A DNA stretch of 53,648 nt from Sinorhizobium sp. 8-89 (GTDB taxonomy: Bacteria > Pseudomonadota > Alphaproteobacteria > Rhizobiales > Rhizobiaceae). The stretch is taken from positions 1 through 53,648 of the forward strand of contig NZ_JASKLR010000021.1 of assembly GCF_030124325.1 (NCBI RefSeq), read 5' to 3'. Position 1 is the first letter of the stretch; every line of letters starts with the position of its first letter. Below the pieces are notes generated by a model. The model ran no database searches and was not told the DNA's origin. It saw only the letters and a list, made by a program, of their open reading frames with translations. Positions 19,946-30,888 of the stretch are shown here, piece after piece. The position numbers and the translations under genes were made by a program.

Positions 19946-20221
19946 CTAGTCCCCCAACAGCTGTCCGCCACCATGCAAAATGCATTTCCCGCCATGCTCA
20001 CCAGGAATGGTCGGAATCCTGCGCCCCTTCGACGCTGTCTGTGTGCAGCCACTTCGCCAGATCAGAAAAAGTACGCTTCCGAAGTAGGCGCCTTGAAGAA
20101 GCAGCGAAGTACCCAATGTTGTAATGATTACTCTGCGGATCGAATACGAGACGAAGTAGACTGTTAAAGCGTTGGTGCACAGGACCAGGTGCAGCACACG
20201 AGAAAAGATTCTGAAGGGCAA
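19946..20221 (-). CDS. SyrA/ExoX-like small membrane protein, first copy
   Basis: 91 residues. Two membrane segments (MPFRIFSRVLHLVLCTNALT... and ...TLGTSLLLQGAYFGSVLFLIW) match the small inner-membrane exopolysaccharide regulators SyrA, ExoX and PsiA. The start is TTG, with GGAG eight bases upstream; the second copy at 19165 has the same TTG and ribosome site. It is 28 bases after the ferredoxin gene and so in the nif operon, which suggests exopolysaccharide control tied to nitrogen fixation. The family's name rests on other species. Confidence 0.65.
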   Translation of the reverse strand: MPFRIFSRVLHLVLCTNALTVYFVSYSIRRVIITTLGTSLLLQGAYFGSVLFLIWRSGCTQTASKGRRIPTIPGEHGGKCILHGGGQLLGD

Positions 20222-20248
20222 CGGCGTTCTCCCGGTTCGTCCGTTAGA

Positions 20249-20566
20249 TCAAGCAGCAATCTTGTCTGCCGCAACATGGGTCTGGCAGTTCTTCGGGCAG
20301 ACGCGGGCGCAGGCCCCGCAGCCGATGCAGCGGCCGGGGTGGTCGACAAGCATGATCATACGATTGAGCTCGCCGTCGAAGTCGTCGTCCTCGCCATCGC
20401 AGACACCGAGAATTTCACCTGATTCATCGATGCCGTGCAGGTGCATGACCTCACGCGAGCAGACCTTATAGCAGCGGCCGCAACCAATGCAGGTCGTGCC
20501 GTCGATAGCCGTCAGATACTCCGGCATCCATGGGGAGCCGTCGCGGGTAAAGAAATGACTTGTCAT
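20249..20566 (-). CDS. fdxB: nif-associated 2[4Fe-4S] ferredoxin (ferredoxin III type)
   Basis: 105-residue electron carrier with two 4Fe-4S motifs: CIGCGRCYKVC near residue 26 and CIGCGACARVCPKNC near residue 80. The spacing between the motifs, with an acidic loop (CDGEDDDFDGE), is that of the nif-specific FdxB/ferredoxin III, which supplies electrons for nitrogenase or its cofactor assembly. All eight cluster cysteines are present. It follows the NifX-associated gene in the nif operon after a ~340-bp gap filled by a tandem repeat. ATG at 20566. Confidence 0.88.
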   Translation of the reverse strand: MTSHFFTRDGSPWMPEYLTAIDGTTCIGCGRCYKVCSREVMHLHGIDESGEILGVCDGEDDDFDGELNRMIMLVDHPGRCIGCGACARVCPKNCQTHVAADKIAA

Positions 20567-20654
20567 CGCTAGTTCTCCAGCTCTTTCTCATGCGGGGCGG
20601 CCAGCGGATCATCGTTGGCGGTTGCAGGAATTTGCGGAGGCATTGAGCGCCTCA

Positions 20655-20957
20655 GGCTTCGGGGCAGTGGCGGCAGCGGGACCGGGGAGGTATAGCCCCG
20701 CTGCCCACGTCGGCCCAGAGAGAGGGGGGCCGGCGATTCCTTGTGCCCAAATCGACGTCACTCTCGTGCCACATCTGGATATGCTTCGATGGCGGCGATC
20801 GCATCGGCTTCGGGGCAGTGGCGGCAGCGGGACCGGGGAGGTATAGCCCCGCTGCCCACGTCGGCCCCAGAGAGAGGGGGGCCGACGATTCCTTGTGCCC
20901 AGATCGACGTCACTCTCGCGCCACGTCTGGATATGCTTCGATGGCGGCGATCGCATC
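20655..20957. repeat. Tandem duplication, two ~151-bp units
   Basis: Units 20655-20805 and 20806-20957 are almost identical. Each begins GGCTTCGGGGCAGTGGC and contains a hairpin (GGCAGCGGG / CCCGCTGCC). The second unit ends within the NifX-associated gene (stop at 20910), so the first carries a copy of that gene's last ~48 bases. It lies in the nif operon between that gene and fdxB and may alter mRNA processing or read-through. Confidence 0.9.
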
Positions 20958-21398
20958 GTCCACTAGTTTCGCGCCGGCCTCCGCGAGCTTACGAAGCGTT
21001 GCGAATCCAAATCGGTGGACGTCGCGCAGTGTCTTCGAGAATACGACTAATCGCCCGGTCGTTAGAAGCACGCGCCCGAAACCCTCGTTGCTGATCATCA
21101 TAGTGGGAGAAGCCACCAAGCCGGTGCGCCCTTCGATCGTGAGCCCCACGGCGGTATAAAAAATATTGATCCTCAACAGTACGTCCGGATCGGGATCGCC
21201 GATGATCGGGATCGTACGGCGCTGCTGCTCGCTGACGATGAAGTGGGCCAACAGCTCCGCGTCCGATGTGCCATCCCGCGACCCATAGGTATCCTGAGCG
21301 CGGATCAGCCGCGTGAGGCATTTGACGAAAGGGGTAGCAAGGGCCGCATCGTCCTCCTTGCAAGCAGGCGTACCCGGGGTGTCCGACATTTTTTTCAT
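20910..21398 (-). CDS. NifX-associated protein (DUF269)
   Basis: 162-residue member of the NifX-associated family, almost always encoded just after nifX and thought to help FeMo-cofactor maturation. Conserved parts seen: TPFVKCLTRLIRAQD, IPIIGDPDPDVLLR, and SKTLRDVHRFGFATLRKLAE. It starts four bases after nifX ends, so it is cotranscribed. Two ATGs three codons apart are possible (21398, 21389). A paralogue lies at 19392-19877. Its 3' end is part of a tandem repeat. Confidence 0.85.
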   Translation of the reverse strand: MKKMSDTPGTPACKEDDAALATPFVKCLTRLIRAQDTYGSRDGTSDAELLAHFIVSEQQRRTIPIIGDPDPDVLLRINIFYTAVGLTIEGRTGLVASPTMMISNEGFGRVLLTTGRLVVFSKTLRDVHRFGFATLRKLAEAGAKLVDDAIAAIEAYPDVARE

Positions 21399-21401
21399 GA
21401 T

Positions 21402-21884
21402 TCAGGCCTCGTCTTCGAAGGGCTTCTTTGCGGCGGCGCCCGCTTCTGTCAGCACCTTGCGCAACCAGGGCGGGGGAGCCGTCCTGAGCATTTTCCGGGT
21501 TCGCGAAAGCACGTCTAGGATCGGTTCAGGGTGCCCCACCTTGATCGGATGGATTTTCGCCGCTACGGCCTTGGCTGCGGAAGGTCCCCCGATAGCCAGA
21601 CAAAAGAGGAGTTGACAGCCCCTCAACGCGTCCACCTTCGAGGTGATCCGGCCATCGCCCTCGGCTCGATGCTTTCCGCTCTCGTCGGAAACGTCGGCGA
21701 AACTCACTGCTTCCACCAAATCCCAGCCGTCACGGGTTACGTCGTAGACCGCAAACCGCTTGGCCGATCCGAAATGAGCGTTGAGCATTTTCATGTCTTG
21801 CGTCGCGATCGCTATGCGCAACGCGCCGGAGCACCGCGGGTGAATCTCGTCAGGGACGAGCGACAGGCGACGAACGGAGGTCAT
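21402..21884 (-). CDS. nifX: FeMo-cofactor carrier protein NifX
   Basis: Small carrier that holds FeMo-co precursors between NifB, NifEN and nitrogenase. The 160-residue product has the NifX/NafY-type domain: LRIAIATQDMKMLNAHFGSA followed by FAVYDVTRDGWDLVE and LLFCLAIGGPSAAKAV, with the C-terminal extension PPPWLRKVL. The ATG at 21884 overlaps the nifN stop (ATGA), so translation is coupled to nifN. Confidence 0.92.
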   Translation of the reverse strand: MTSVRRLSLVPDEIHPRCSGALRIAIATQDMKMLNAHFGSAKRFAVYDVTRDGWDLVEAVSFADVSDESGKHRAEGDGRITSKVDALRGCQLLFCLAIGGPSAAKAVAAKIHPIKVGHPEPILDVLSRTRKMLRTAPPPWLRKVLTEAGAAAKKPFEDEA

Positions 21885-23233
21885 GTGGCATTTCCCTGCT
21901 TCCACACTGGATCAAGTATCTCAGGCGCCGGCGTATGCCGATTGGCCTGGAGGATGTTGGCCGCCTCGAAGATCAGGTTGCGCGTCCCCTGATAGAGAAC
22001 TGTGAGCTTGTGCTGGCTGCCGAGACGGTCAAATATCGGGAAGCCAACGCGCAGGAGAGGAATGCCGAGGCGTTCTGCCGCCTGGCGTCCGTGCGAATGG
22101 GTAACGAGAAGATCAGCGCCGCCGGCTAGATCTTCGAAATCGCCGAGATCGCCGATCTGTAGCGACTCGGTCGGCACTTTCTCGAGAATTTTCGACGAAC
22201 CCGTAGTCGTAACGGCCGCATTGATCTCGGCGCCTAGCCCCGTGAAAAAGGTGGCAAGCTGGTAGAGCTGGTCCGGCTCGGCGGCGATCGCGATCTTCTT
22301 GCCGGCGAAATGGAAGTGCCCGTCGAGCAGCGCGTCCTGCAGCTGTGCGCGGTACCGATGGATTTTGGCCGGCACCGGCACGCCGGAAATTTCGGAAAGA
22401 AGCGAGACGAACTGGTCGACGTTCTTCAGTCCCGTTAACGACTGGAATGAGATGTAAGGCACGCCCGTCAGTTTCTGCAGCAGCTCAGCCGGGCGCCGCA
22501 TATGCTCTCCGACGGCGATGCATCGCACCGTCGTGCCAAGCTCCTCGATGTCCTCAATGCTGGTGCCGCCATAGGTGGTCCGCATCCAGCGGTCGGGCAC
22601 CGTACCGTCGAGCGAGTTGGAAACGTCCGGCAGGATGACCGGCTTGAGCCCGAAACTCTCCACCATCTCGCGCAAATGCTCGATATCGGCGACCGTGAGA
22701 TGCCACCCGGGCAGAATCGCCACCTTCTTCGGCTTACACGGCTGCTGGCCGCGCCGTGTAAGCCCTTGGATCATCGCGGCGACAGCCTTGGCCCAGCCCT
22801 CCTCGAGGGAGCCGTCGAAATCCGGCGTGTTTGCCAGCACGATCTGCGTACCTGCGAGTTCTTCCGCGCGCATCATCTTGATGTTGGCGATTTGCCGTGA
22901 GAAGTCTTCCGCACGGGTTTCGACCAGTGCCGTCGTGCAGATCCCGATCAGCTTCGCGTTCGTACGGGTCTTTAAGTTGAGGATCGCTTCTTCCAGATGG
23001 CCTGCCCCGCCCAGGACCGTTGCCACTTCGTCCATCGCCGTTGTCTGCAGGGGGACCGTTTCTTTGAAATGGCGAACGCAAAGCACCAGCGCGAAGCTGG
23101 TGCAGCCTTGGCTGCCGTGGAACAGCGGTATCGCACCATCCACTCCAAGAAAGGCTAACGCGGCACCCAGCGGCTGGGACGACTTGAGCGGATTGATGGC
23201 CGCTGATTTGGTCTGGGGATAGATGCGAACCAT
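21881..23233 (-). CDS. nifN: Nitrogenase cofactor scaffold subunit NifN
   Basis: Beta-like subunit of the NifEN scaffold on which the FeMo-cofactor precursor is matured. 450 residues. Shows PLGAALAFLGVDGAIPLFHG, GSQGCTSF with a cluster cysteine, GICTTALVETRAEDF and LPDVSNSLDG, all as in NifN. Begins at an ATG 11 bases after nifE ends, and overlaps nifX by four bases. Transcribed from the nifH promoter. Confidence 0.95.
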   Translation of the reverse strand: MVRIYPQTKSAAINPLKSSQPLGAALAFLGVDGAIPLFHGSQGCTSFALVLCVRHFKETVPLQTTAMDEVATVLGGAGHLEEAILNLKTRTNAKLIGICTTALVETRAEDFSRQIANIKMMRAEELAGTQIVLANTPDFDGSLEEGWAKAVAAMIQGLTRRGQQPCKPKKVAILPGWHLTVADIEHLREMVESFGLKPVILPDVSNSLDGTVPDRWMRTTYGGTSIEDIEELGTTVRCIAVGEHMRRPAELLQKLTGVPYISFQSLTGLKNVDQFVSLLSEISGVPVPAKIHRYRAQLQDALLDGHFHFAGKKIAIAAEPDQLYQLATFFTGLGAEINAAVTTTGSSKILEKVPTESLQIGDLGDFEDLAGGADLLVTHSHGRQAAERLGIPLLRVGFPIFDRLGSQHKLTVLYQGTRNLIFEAANILQANRHTPAPEILDPVWKQGNAT

Positions 23234-23244
23234 TGGCTTCCTCT

Positions 23245-24729
23245 TTACTCAGCGAAGTCTGCGACGTTGTGCCGGCGAGACTTTGAAGGCGCGACACTCG
23301 CGGTTCCTCCCTGCGTGCTCGGCAGTTCTTCCGCCACGGCGGGGTCGTGTTCCCATGGTGGCGGCTCCCGCACTTCGGACCAGATAGGATTGTGAATGGC
23401 GAGATCGATTTGGCGTACGAGTTCCACCGTGCCGTCGTAGCCGGCATAGGGATGGTGACGCTCCTGGTTGATATCAAGCCAGGGTGTCTTGGCCTTCAAC
23501 GCGATGAACTGGGTGCGCCCGCCCGACAGCATGATGTCGGCCCTGTGTTCTGAGAGCATGGCGTAAAGCTCGTGCGGCGCCATCGACTCAAACATGTGGT
23601 GCTCGTCCTTCAGCATCTGCTTGATGCGCTCCTTGTCTTCGGCGGTCGATTTCTTGACCGAGGTGCCCACGATCTCCATGCCGATTTCCATCAGCGCATG
23701 AACAAGCGACCAGGACTTCACGCCGCCGGTGTTGATGAGAACCCGCTTGCCTTCGAGTCTCGGCCGGTAAGCCTCAACCTTTTTCCACGCGATCGCCTCC
23801 TCCTCTGCGATGAGTGTATCGGTGCGATCGAGAAGCTCTGCATCGGCGCCGTTCTTCACGAGCAGATCAGCGATTCGCCGGAGTGCTTCCGAGGTGGCCG
23901 TGATGCCGTAGAAGGAACCCTCGAAAAAGGGGATCTGCCAGCGCTCCTCCATCTTGCGGGCAAGGTTGATGAGCGCGGTTGAGCACACCATCATGGCTGC
24001 CCGTGCGCGGTGAGAGGAGGCAATCTGTCGGTAGCGCGCGTCGCCCGGAATGCAGGCGCGAACACGGATGCCAAGCTTGTCCAAGAGCGGCTTTACCAAC
24101 CAGAACTCGCCAGAGAGGTTGAACTCGCCAAGGATATTGATGTCGTAAGGGCCGGCGTCATTAGGCTCCACCGTACCGATGACATGATCCAGCAAAGCCT
24201 CGCCGGCGAGCTTGTTGCCAAGATTCTTTGAACCGACGAAGCCCGGCGCATTGATAGGCACCACCGGTAAGCCGAATTTTTCGGTCGCGCGCTTGCAGAC
24301 CGCCTCGATGTCGTCGCCGATCAGTGAGGTGACGCACGTCGCATAGACAAAGATAGCTGGCGGCGCATACGCCTCTTTGATTTCTCCGATTGCTTTTAGA
24401 AGCTTCCGTTCGCTGTTCCCCATCACAACATCGAGTTCGGTGAGGTCAGTGGTGAAACTTGTCCGCCAAAGCGTCGGACCTGACGAAGCCGTACCGCGAT
24501 TGTCCCAGGAATTGCCTTCGCAGGCGAGCGGTGCATGGACCAGATGCGCGACGTCGGTGATCGGCTGCAGCACCACCTTGGCGCCATCGAAGGCGCAGCC
24601 GCCGGCTGCCGCACCGGGGGTCAGCGGCTTCGAACAGCCCTTTTTGCGCGTCTCGGGATCCTTGCTGCGATTCCTTTCGCAGGCGGGTTCGACGAAGGTA
24701 TCCTGGATTTTTACAGTGAGCGGGGACAT
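23245..24729 (-). CDS. nifE: Nitrogenase cofactor scaffold subunit NifE
   Basis: Alpha-like subunit of the NifEN scaffold. Cysteines in GCAFDGAKVVLQPI, HAPLACEGNSWDNRG and ATCVTSLIGDD fit the NifE cluster sites. The frame opens at an ATG at 24747, but the ATG at 24729 has GGAG nine bases upstream and gives the usual NifE beginning (MSPLTVKIQDTFVEPAC), so I chose it (494 residues). 55 bases after nifK. Confidence 0.95.
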   Translation of the reverse strand: MSPLTVKIQDTFVEPACERNRSKDPETRKKGCSKPLTPGAAAGGCAFDGAKVVLQPITDVAHLVHAPLACEGNSWDNRGTASSGPTLWRTSFTTDLTELDVVMGNSERKLLKAIGEIKEAYAPPAIFVYATCVTSLIGDDIEAVCKRATEKFGLPVVPINAPGFVGSKNLGNKLAGEALLDHVIGTVEPNDAGPYDINILGEFNLSGEFWLVKPLLDKLGIRVRACIPGDARYRQIASSHRARAAMMVCSTALINLARKMEERWQIPFFEGSFYGITATSEALRRIADLLVKNGADAELLDRTDTLIAEEEAIAWKKVEAYRPRLEGKRVLINTGGVKSWSLVHALMEIGMEIVGTSVKKSTAEDKERIKQMLKDEHHMFESMAPHELYAMLSEHRADIMLSGGRTQFIALKAKTPWLDINQERHHPYAGYDGTVELVRQIDLAIHNPIWSEVREPPPWEHDPAVAEELPSTQGGTASVAPSKSRRHNVADFAE

Positions 24730-24784
24730 TTCGCTGAACTCCAACATTTATAGGGAGAAGGCCGGCCTTTGCCGGCCGCCGATT

Positions 24785-26314
24785 TCAGCGCGTGAGGTCA
24801 TAAGAATAGTCCGTCACACCAACCTGCATCGACTCGCGATCGAGTTTGTCGAAGATCTTGTCGAGGATCGTTGTTAGGACACGCAGTCCGCCCTGGTACC
24901 CCATGAGGGGGAAACGATGGTGATGGTGCCTGTCAAAGATCGGAAACATCAGCCGGATGAGTGGCGTACCGGTATCGCGCTCTAGATACTTGCCATAAGA
25001 ATTGCCGATCAGCAGGTCCACAGGCTCGGTGAAGAGCAGCGAGCGCATTGCCCACAGATCCTTCCCAGCCCAGACCTGGGCATCCTTTCCAAACGGAGAA
25101 GATGCAAGTAGCTCCTTCATCTCGCGTTCCCAGGCCGGCGTGCCGTTGGTAGCGAGGCAGTGGATCGGCTCGCCGCCGGTTTCCATAACGAACCGGGCTA
25201 TGGCATAGACGAAGTCAGGATCGCCGTAGATTGCGTATTTCTTGCCGTGTAGCCACGATTGGCTGTCCGCCATGGCGTCGATCAGGCGGCCGCGCTCAAG
25301 GCGTATTGTCTCGGGAATTTCTTTGCCGGAAATGTCCGACACCTTCATCAGGAATTCGTCAGTTGCTTTGACTCCGAGCGGATAGTGGAAGGAGGCCGTA
25401 GCCTGTTCGACCTCCCGACAATATTCGAGCGTCCTGCGGGTATTGTAGTGCTGCAGCGACAGCGTAGCCTCCGCGTTGAGCGCCGCCCGCACGTCTTTGA
25501 TCTTTGTGCCTCCGTCATACATACGGAATTCGCCATCCGACGGCGTATCGAACTGGTCGGAGGCATCCTGGATAAAGGTGTAGGACACGCCCATAAGGTT
25601 GAGCAGGCGCTTCAGCTCGCGATTGTTGCCGACGCAGAAGCCGTCGAAGCCTGGAATGATGTTGATCGTGCCAGCCTCTTTCGTGCGCTCCTTGCCTTTC
25701 CAGAAGTGCTCCAGAATGCCTTTGACCATGGCGTCATAACCGTCGACGAAGGCTGGCGTGTGCGCGAACGGCACGTCGAATTCGGGAGGGACTGAGCCTT
25801 CGTTCTTGGCGTTCTCGATGAAACCATGCAGATCGTCACCAATGACCTCCGCCATACAGGTGGTAGAGACGGCAATCATCTTCGGGTCGTAGAGCGTGTA
25901 AGTATTAGCAAGCCCGTCGACCATGTTCTTCAGACCGCCGAACACTGCCGCATCCTCGGTCATTGAGGACGAGACGGCCGATGAAGGCTCCTTGAAATGC
26001 CGCGACAAGTGCGAACGGTAATAGGCAACGCACCCCTGGCTACCATGGACGAAGGACATGGTGCGCTCGAAACCCGCGGCCGCGAACACCGCGCCGAGCG
26101 GCTGGCAGCCTTTGGCCGGGTTCACTACGAGCGCTTCGCGGGCAAGATTTTTTTCGCGATATTCCCAGGTTTCGGTATATGCACCCTGATCAGTAACGAT
26201 CTGATCTGGATGAGGACATTCGAAATTGAGCTTCTTCTCCGCCAGCATTTGCCTGTATTCCGGCTCGCGGAACAGGGGAGCATGGTCGAGAATTTGTTCG
26301 GCGGATTGCGGCAT
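24785..26314 (-). CDS. nifK: Nitrogenase MoFe protein beta chain
   Basis: Beta subunit of the MoFe protein; with NifD it forms the alpha2beta2 core that reduces N2 and shares the P-cluster. P-cluster cysteines are seen in [25 protein letters not shown] and [12 protein letters not shown]. 509 residues from the ATG at 26314, which gives the standard [20 protein letters not shown] start; a GTG three codons upstream is an alternative. About 100 bases after nifD. Confidence 0.97.
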   Translation of the reverse strand: MPQSAEQILDHAPLFREPEYRQMLAEKKLNFECPHPDQIVTDQGAYTETWEYREKNLAREALVVNPAKGCQPLGAVFAAAGFERTMSFVHGSQGCVAYYRSHLSRHFKEPSSAVSSSMTEDAAVFGGLKNMVDGLANTYTLYDPKMIAVSTTCMAEVIGDDLHGFIENAKNEGSVPPEFDVPFAHTPAFVDGYDAMVKGILEHFWKGKERTKEAGTINIIPGFDGFCVGNNRELKRLLNLMGVSYTFIQDASDQFDTPSDGEFRMYDGGTKIKDVRAALNAEATLSLQHYNTRRTLEYCREVEQATASFHYPLGVKATDEFLMKVSDISGKEIPETIRLERGRLIDAMADSQSWLHGKKYAIYGDPDFVYAIARFVMETGGEPIHCLATNGTPAWEREMKELLASSPFGKDAQVWAGKDLWAMRSLLFTEPVDLLIGNSYGKYLERDTGTPLIRLMFPIFDRHHHHRFPLMGYQGGLRVLTTILDKIFDKLDRESMQVGVTDYSYDLTR

Positions 26315-26413
26315 AGTTGTCACCCTCTTTCATCTGGCCTCGTCGAACGGCGGCACAGAAACGTTCGAGACGTCAGGTCTCCCGCGGGTCCTTGTCCGCG
26401 AAAGACCAAGTTC

Positions 26414-27916
26414 TTATTCGGCTGAAACCGCTGCCCCAGGCGCTGCCACTTTCTTCCAGGGCGCGTCGTAGAGGTCCCAGACTGGATTGTTGATGGCCAG
26501 ATCCATGTCGCGGGCGAAGATGGCGAAGCCGTCGTAGCCATGGTATGGGCCGGAGTAGTCCCATGAGTGCATCTGGCGGAATGGTATACCCATTTTCTGC
26601 ACCGGGTACTTCTCCTTGATGCCGGAGCCAACAAGATCGGGACGTATCCGCTCGATGAACTTATCAAGTTCGTAACTGGTTACGTCGTCATAGATGAGCG
26701 TGCCCTTCTTCACGTAATGGCCGGTGCGCTGATAGTCGTCGTTGTGGGCGAATTCGTAGCCGGTGCCGACGATCTGCATGCCGAGGTCTTCATAGGCGGT
26801 GATGACGTGACGGGGGCGCAAACCACCCACGTAGAGCATCACCCTCTTGCCCTCGAGCCGCGGCCAATACTTGTCGATCACAGCATCGACCAAGGGCCGG
26901 TACTTGGAGATGACCTTCTCGGCCCTTTCCTCGATTGTAGGGCCGAAGTGCTTGGCTATCTTGCGCAGAGAGGCTTCGATCTGGGATGGACCGAAGAAAT
27001 TGTATTCCAGCCAAGGGATACCGTATCGTTCCTCCATGTGCCGACAGATGTAATTCATCGATCGGTAGCAATGAATTAGGTTGAGCTTGGCCTTTGGGGC
27101 GCGTTCCACTTCCGCGAGTGTTGCGTCTCCCGACCAGTTTCCGACTACGCGCAGGCCCATCTCCTCGAGCAGGATGCGCGAGGCCCAGGCGTCGCCGCCG
27201 ATGTTATAGTCGCCAACCACGTTGACGTCGTAGGGACCAGTTTCGAACTCGACGTCTGCCTTGCCGAAGACCCAGTCACGGATCGCGTCATTAGCGATGT
27301 GGTGGCCGAGCGATTGCGAGACGCCGCGGAAGCCTTCGCAGCGTACCGGTACGATCGTTTTTTCGTGCTCCTTGGCCTTCTTGCGAGACACCGCCTCAAT
27401 GTCGTCGCCTATGAGGCCGATCGGACATTCAGACTGGACGGTGATGCCGTTATTCAGGGGAAACAGTTCCTCGATCTCGTCGATAATCTTTTCCAGCTTT
27501 TTGTCTCCACCGAAGACGATATCTTTCTCCTGAAAGTCAGAGGTGAACTGCATGGTCACGAACGTATCGACGCCTGTCGTGCCGACATAATAGTTGCGGC
27601 GCTGGGACCACGAATATTGACCGCAACCGACCGGCCCGTGTGAAACGTGGACCATATCCTTGACCGGCCCCCAAACCACGCCTTTGGAGCCGGCATAGGC
27701 GCAGCCGCGGATCGTCATCACGCCTGGAATGGACTTGATGTTCGATTTAACGTCGCATTCGGAGATGGTCTGGGCTTCCCCGCCGACCTCCTCCCTATCG
27801 GTTGCGACACTGAGGTGCTTTTGGCGACGCTTCGCCGCTTTGTGTGGGTACTGCGACAGCACTTGCGCGATAAGCTCCTCATGGCGAGCACTGTCATTTT
27901 CGTAATCGAGGCTCAT
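26414..27916 (-). CDS. nifD: Nitrogenase MoFe protein alpha chain
   Basis: Alpha subunit of the MoFe protein, carrying FeMo-co. P-cluster cysteines occur in [23 protein letters not shown] and [12 protein letters not shown]; the FeMo-co cysteine in [10 protein letters not shown] and histidine in [17 protein letters not shown] are present. 500 residues from the ATG at 27916. The frame runs further upstream into the nifH-nifD spacer, without a better start. Cotranscribed with nifH and nifK. Confidence 0.97.
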   Translation of the reverse strand: MSLDYENDSARHEELIAQVLSQYPHKAAKRRQKHLSVATDREEVGGEAQTISECDVKSNIKSIPGVMTIRGCAYAGSKGVVWGPVKDMVHVSHGPVGCGQYSWSQRRNYYVGTTGVDTFVTMQFTSDFQEKDIVFGGDKKLEKIIDEIEELFPLNNGITVQSECPIGLIGDDIEAVSRKKAKEHEKTIVPVRCEGFRGVSQSLGHHIANDAIRDWVFGKADVEFETGPYDVNVVGDYNIGGDAWASRILLEEMGLRVVGNWSGDATLAEVERAPKAKLNLIHCYRSMNYICRHMEERYGIPWLEYNFFGPSQIEASLRKIAKHFGPTIEERAEKVISKYRPLVDAVIDKYWPRLEGKRVMLYVGGLRPRHVITAYEDLGMQIVGTGYEFAHNDDYQRTGHYVKKGTLIYDDVTSYELDKFIERIRPDLVGSGIKEKYPVQKMGIPFRQMHSWDYSGPYHGYDGFAIFARDMDLAINNPVWDLYDAPWKKVAAPGAAVSAE

Positions 27917-28022
27917 TTGGGCCTGCCCCCTTCTCGAGGTTTGGGTGACGCCTCCAACGAGAGGCACCGTTCGTGGAATGGTGCGCCGGATCAAGTTCCG
28001 CGCCCCTCGTATGCGGCGGCGG

Positions 28023-29057
<1,035 letters not shown>

Positions 29058-29100
29058 CTATTTAGGATGAGCAAGGACACCGCACGATGAAACAAGCTTT

Positions 29101-29116
29101 TGTCGCGGAACCGACA
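29101..29116. promoter_or_regulatory. NifA site of nifH
   Basis: TGT-CGCGGAACCG-ACA, an exact TGT-N10-ACA palindrome ~95 bases upstream of the nifH promoter. Confidence 0.85.
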
Positions 29117-29631
29117 AATGGAACCGGCATTGTCGTATAGCGTGCCTGTCACACGTTAGGACGGCGACAAGACAACGCTGCCGATCAAGGACTAAGGCAC
29201 TGGGGGTGAGGCTTTTCTCAGAGGCATTGTCAGCTCGAAGTGTCTTCCGCCGATCAAGTTTCCTTCAGACCTTTTTCCCGACCCTCATCCGTTTAAGCTC
29301 GCGACTCATCGGGTCAAAAGATTCAAATGAGAACTGGTGCTTGAACGTCTGCCGGTCTAGCATCTGAATGTATGCCTTGGAAACGACGGGCTTTCTATGG
29401 ACAACAGGTGAAACGGAGGTCGGAGTGACGGGCACGACCAGTCTAGTGAGCGCTGTTTTCCATCTAACGTTTGCTAATGAATGAGTCAGCGCTTCCACGA
29501 AGAGTTCAGCTATCGTGAGCGCCCGACATTGTCGGGCGCCGGCGACGCCGGCTTGCACCCGATGGGCACTCCGATGGGTCTGAGTTAGTCGAAGTGGCCG
29601 AAGTGGAAGGCACGATAAAACTTCAAGCCTC
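29117..29631. other. Intergenic region between nifH control sites and the luciferase-like gene
   Basis: Holds a perfect hairpin at 29519-29539 (GCGCCCGAC-ATT-GTCGGGCGC), about 95 bases past the stop of the luciferase-like gene, without a T-tract. A GTG-started minus frame at 29265-29558 (97 codons, ending SRELKRMRVGKKV) is open but has no recognisable motif; I do not call it a gene. Confidence 0.45.
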
Positions 29632-30678
29632 TCACTGCCCGAGAGATTTCTGGACTGCTGGGATAATCCTGTCTCCCCAGAGCTCTATCTGACGCAGCAT
29701 CGTCTTCTGGTCCAAATCCCCCAACTGGGTCTGAATTGCAATCTGGTCCGGCTTGAAGACTTCGATCTCCTCCAGAAGGCGATCAATTACGCGGTTTATG
29801 CTGCCGATCGGCAGGTTCCTTCGCATAGTGTCGAACGATAGATCATAAGGCGTCGGCACCTCCTCCAGCATGTAGCCGTCCTGGCTCTGCTGGCGACGCT
29901 GATGCAGTGCCTCGGACAGCCGGCGCTGGAAGCGGGCGTTATCGAGATAGTTGTCGATTTCCGCTCCATTATCGCTGGCATAGCAGCAGCGCAGCAACGA
30001 TAGCTTAATGTCGCTGGCCCTCTTGCCCTCGGATGCCGCCGCCGTCTGGATGATGCCGCGTAGCGCGCCCAGAGTTTCCAAGCCGTCGTGGAATGCCGTG
30101 ACGAAAAGATTGTGTCCCTCACGATAGGCGCGGGCCACGCTGCGAGAGGACGCGGTAGCAATCCAGATCGGCGGCGTGGGCTTTTGAAGGGTGCGCACCG
30201 AAATCGCCGTCGGGGGTATCTGGATGTTGTGACCGGAGTGCGAGAAGATCTTGTCGTTGAGCCCCTTGAGCAAGATGTCGAGGTATTCCGAGAAGATGGC
30301 CGGCGCCTCATCGATATTGACGCCGAAGCGGTCGAATTCGAACTGCTGGTATCCAGACCCAACGCCGAGTTCGAGTCGGCCGTTCGCAACGACATCGACA
30401 AAGCCGATTTCGGATAGCAGGCGCTGCGGTTGATAGAGTGGCAGTACGCAGACGGCGGTGCCGAGGCGAATGGTGTTCGTCAACCCGGCACAGTGGGCCA
30501 CCATCAAGAGGGGCGACGGGACCAGGCTATAGTTGTTGAAGTGGTGCTCGGCGAACCAAGCTGTGCTGAAGCCCGCCTGCTCTGAAAGAATGGCTTGTTC
30601 AATGGAGTGGCGGATGATGCTATCGGGCGATTGATGATAGCCGCGCTGAGCGGCCAGAATGAACGTTGCGAATTCCAC
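29632..30678 (-). CDS. Luciferase-like flavin monooxygenase (Y4vJ-like)
   Basis: 348-residue member of the bacterial luciferase/F420-FMN oxidoreductase family. The N-terminal barrel reads MEFATFILAAQRGYHQSP and AEHHFNNYSLVPSPLLM, followed by RLGTAVCVLPLYQP and the typical RLELGVGSGYQQFEFDRFG. Substrate unknown. The start is GTG, with AGGAG eight bases upstream. It follows the double SDR by 210 bases on the same strand and lies just upstream of the nifH control region. Position and family match Y4vJ of NGR234 from memory. Confidence 0.82.
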   Translation of the reverse strand: MEFATFILAAQRGYHQSPDSIIRHSIEQAILSEQAGFSTAWFAEHHFNNYSLVPSPLLMVAHCAGLTNTIRLGTAVCVLPLYQPQRLLSEIGFVDVVANGRLELGVGSGYQQFEFDRFGVNIDEAPAIFSEYLDILLKGLNDKIFSHSGHNIQIPPTAISVRTLQKPTPPIWIATASSRSVARAYREGHNLFVTAFHDGLETLGALRGIIQTAAASEGKRASDIKLSLLRCCYASDNGAEIDNYLDNARFQRRLSEALHQRRQQSQDGYMLEEVPTPYDLSFDTMRRNLPIGSINRVIDRLLEEIEVFKPDQIAIQTQLGDLDQKTMLRQIELWGDRIIPAVQKSLGQ

Positions 30679-30888
30679 TGGGTGTCTCCTTGTTTGCGGA
30701 TCGGGATCGCACAGTTGGTGACGTCCGCGCCTCTTTTCGGTTCCGCCTTTTGGCCAGCCGTTGCCTCAGTCTACGCATGCGGTCGGCGTGGACTGACGTC
30801 GTCCACGAGACATCCCATGATCGATGGAGCGACTCGTCCATAGCGTTTCGTTTGAAGTCGGAGCGCCGGAGGTAAGACGTTCAAACCC

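Noticed and set aside
29265..29558. 97-codon minus frame after the luciferase-like gene
   Set aside because: GTG start without a clear ribosome site, no motif, and it overlaps a strong hairpin.
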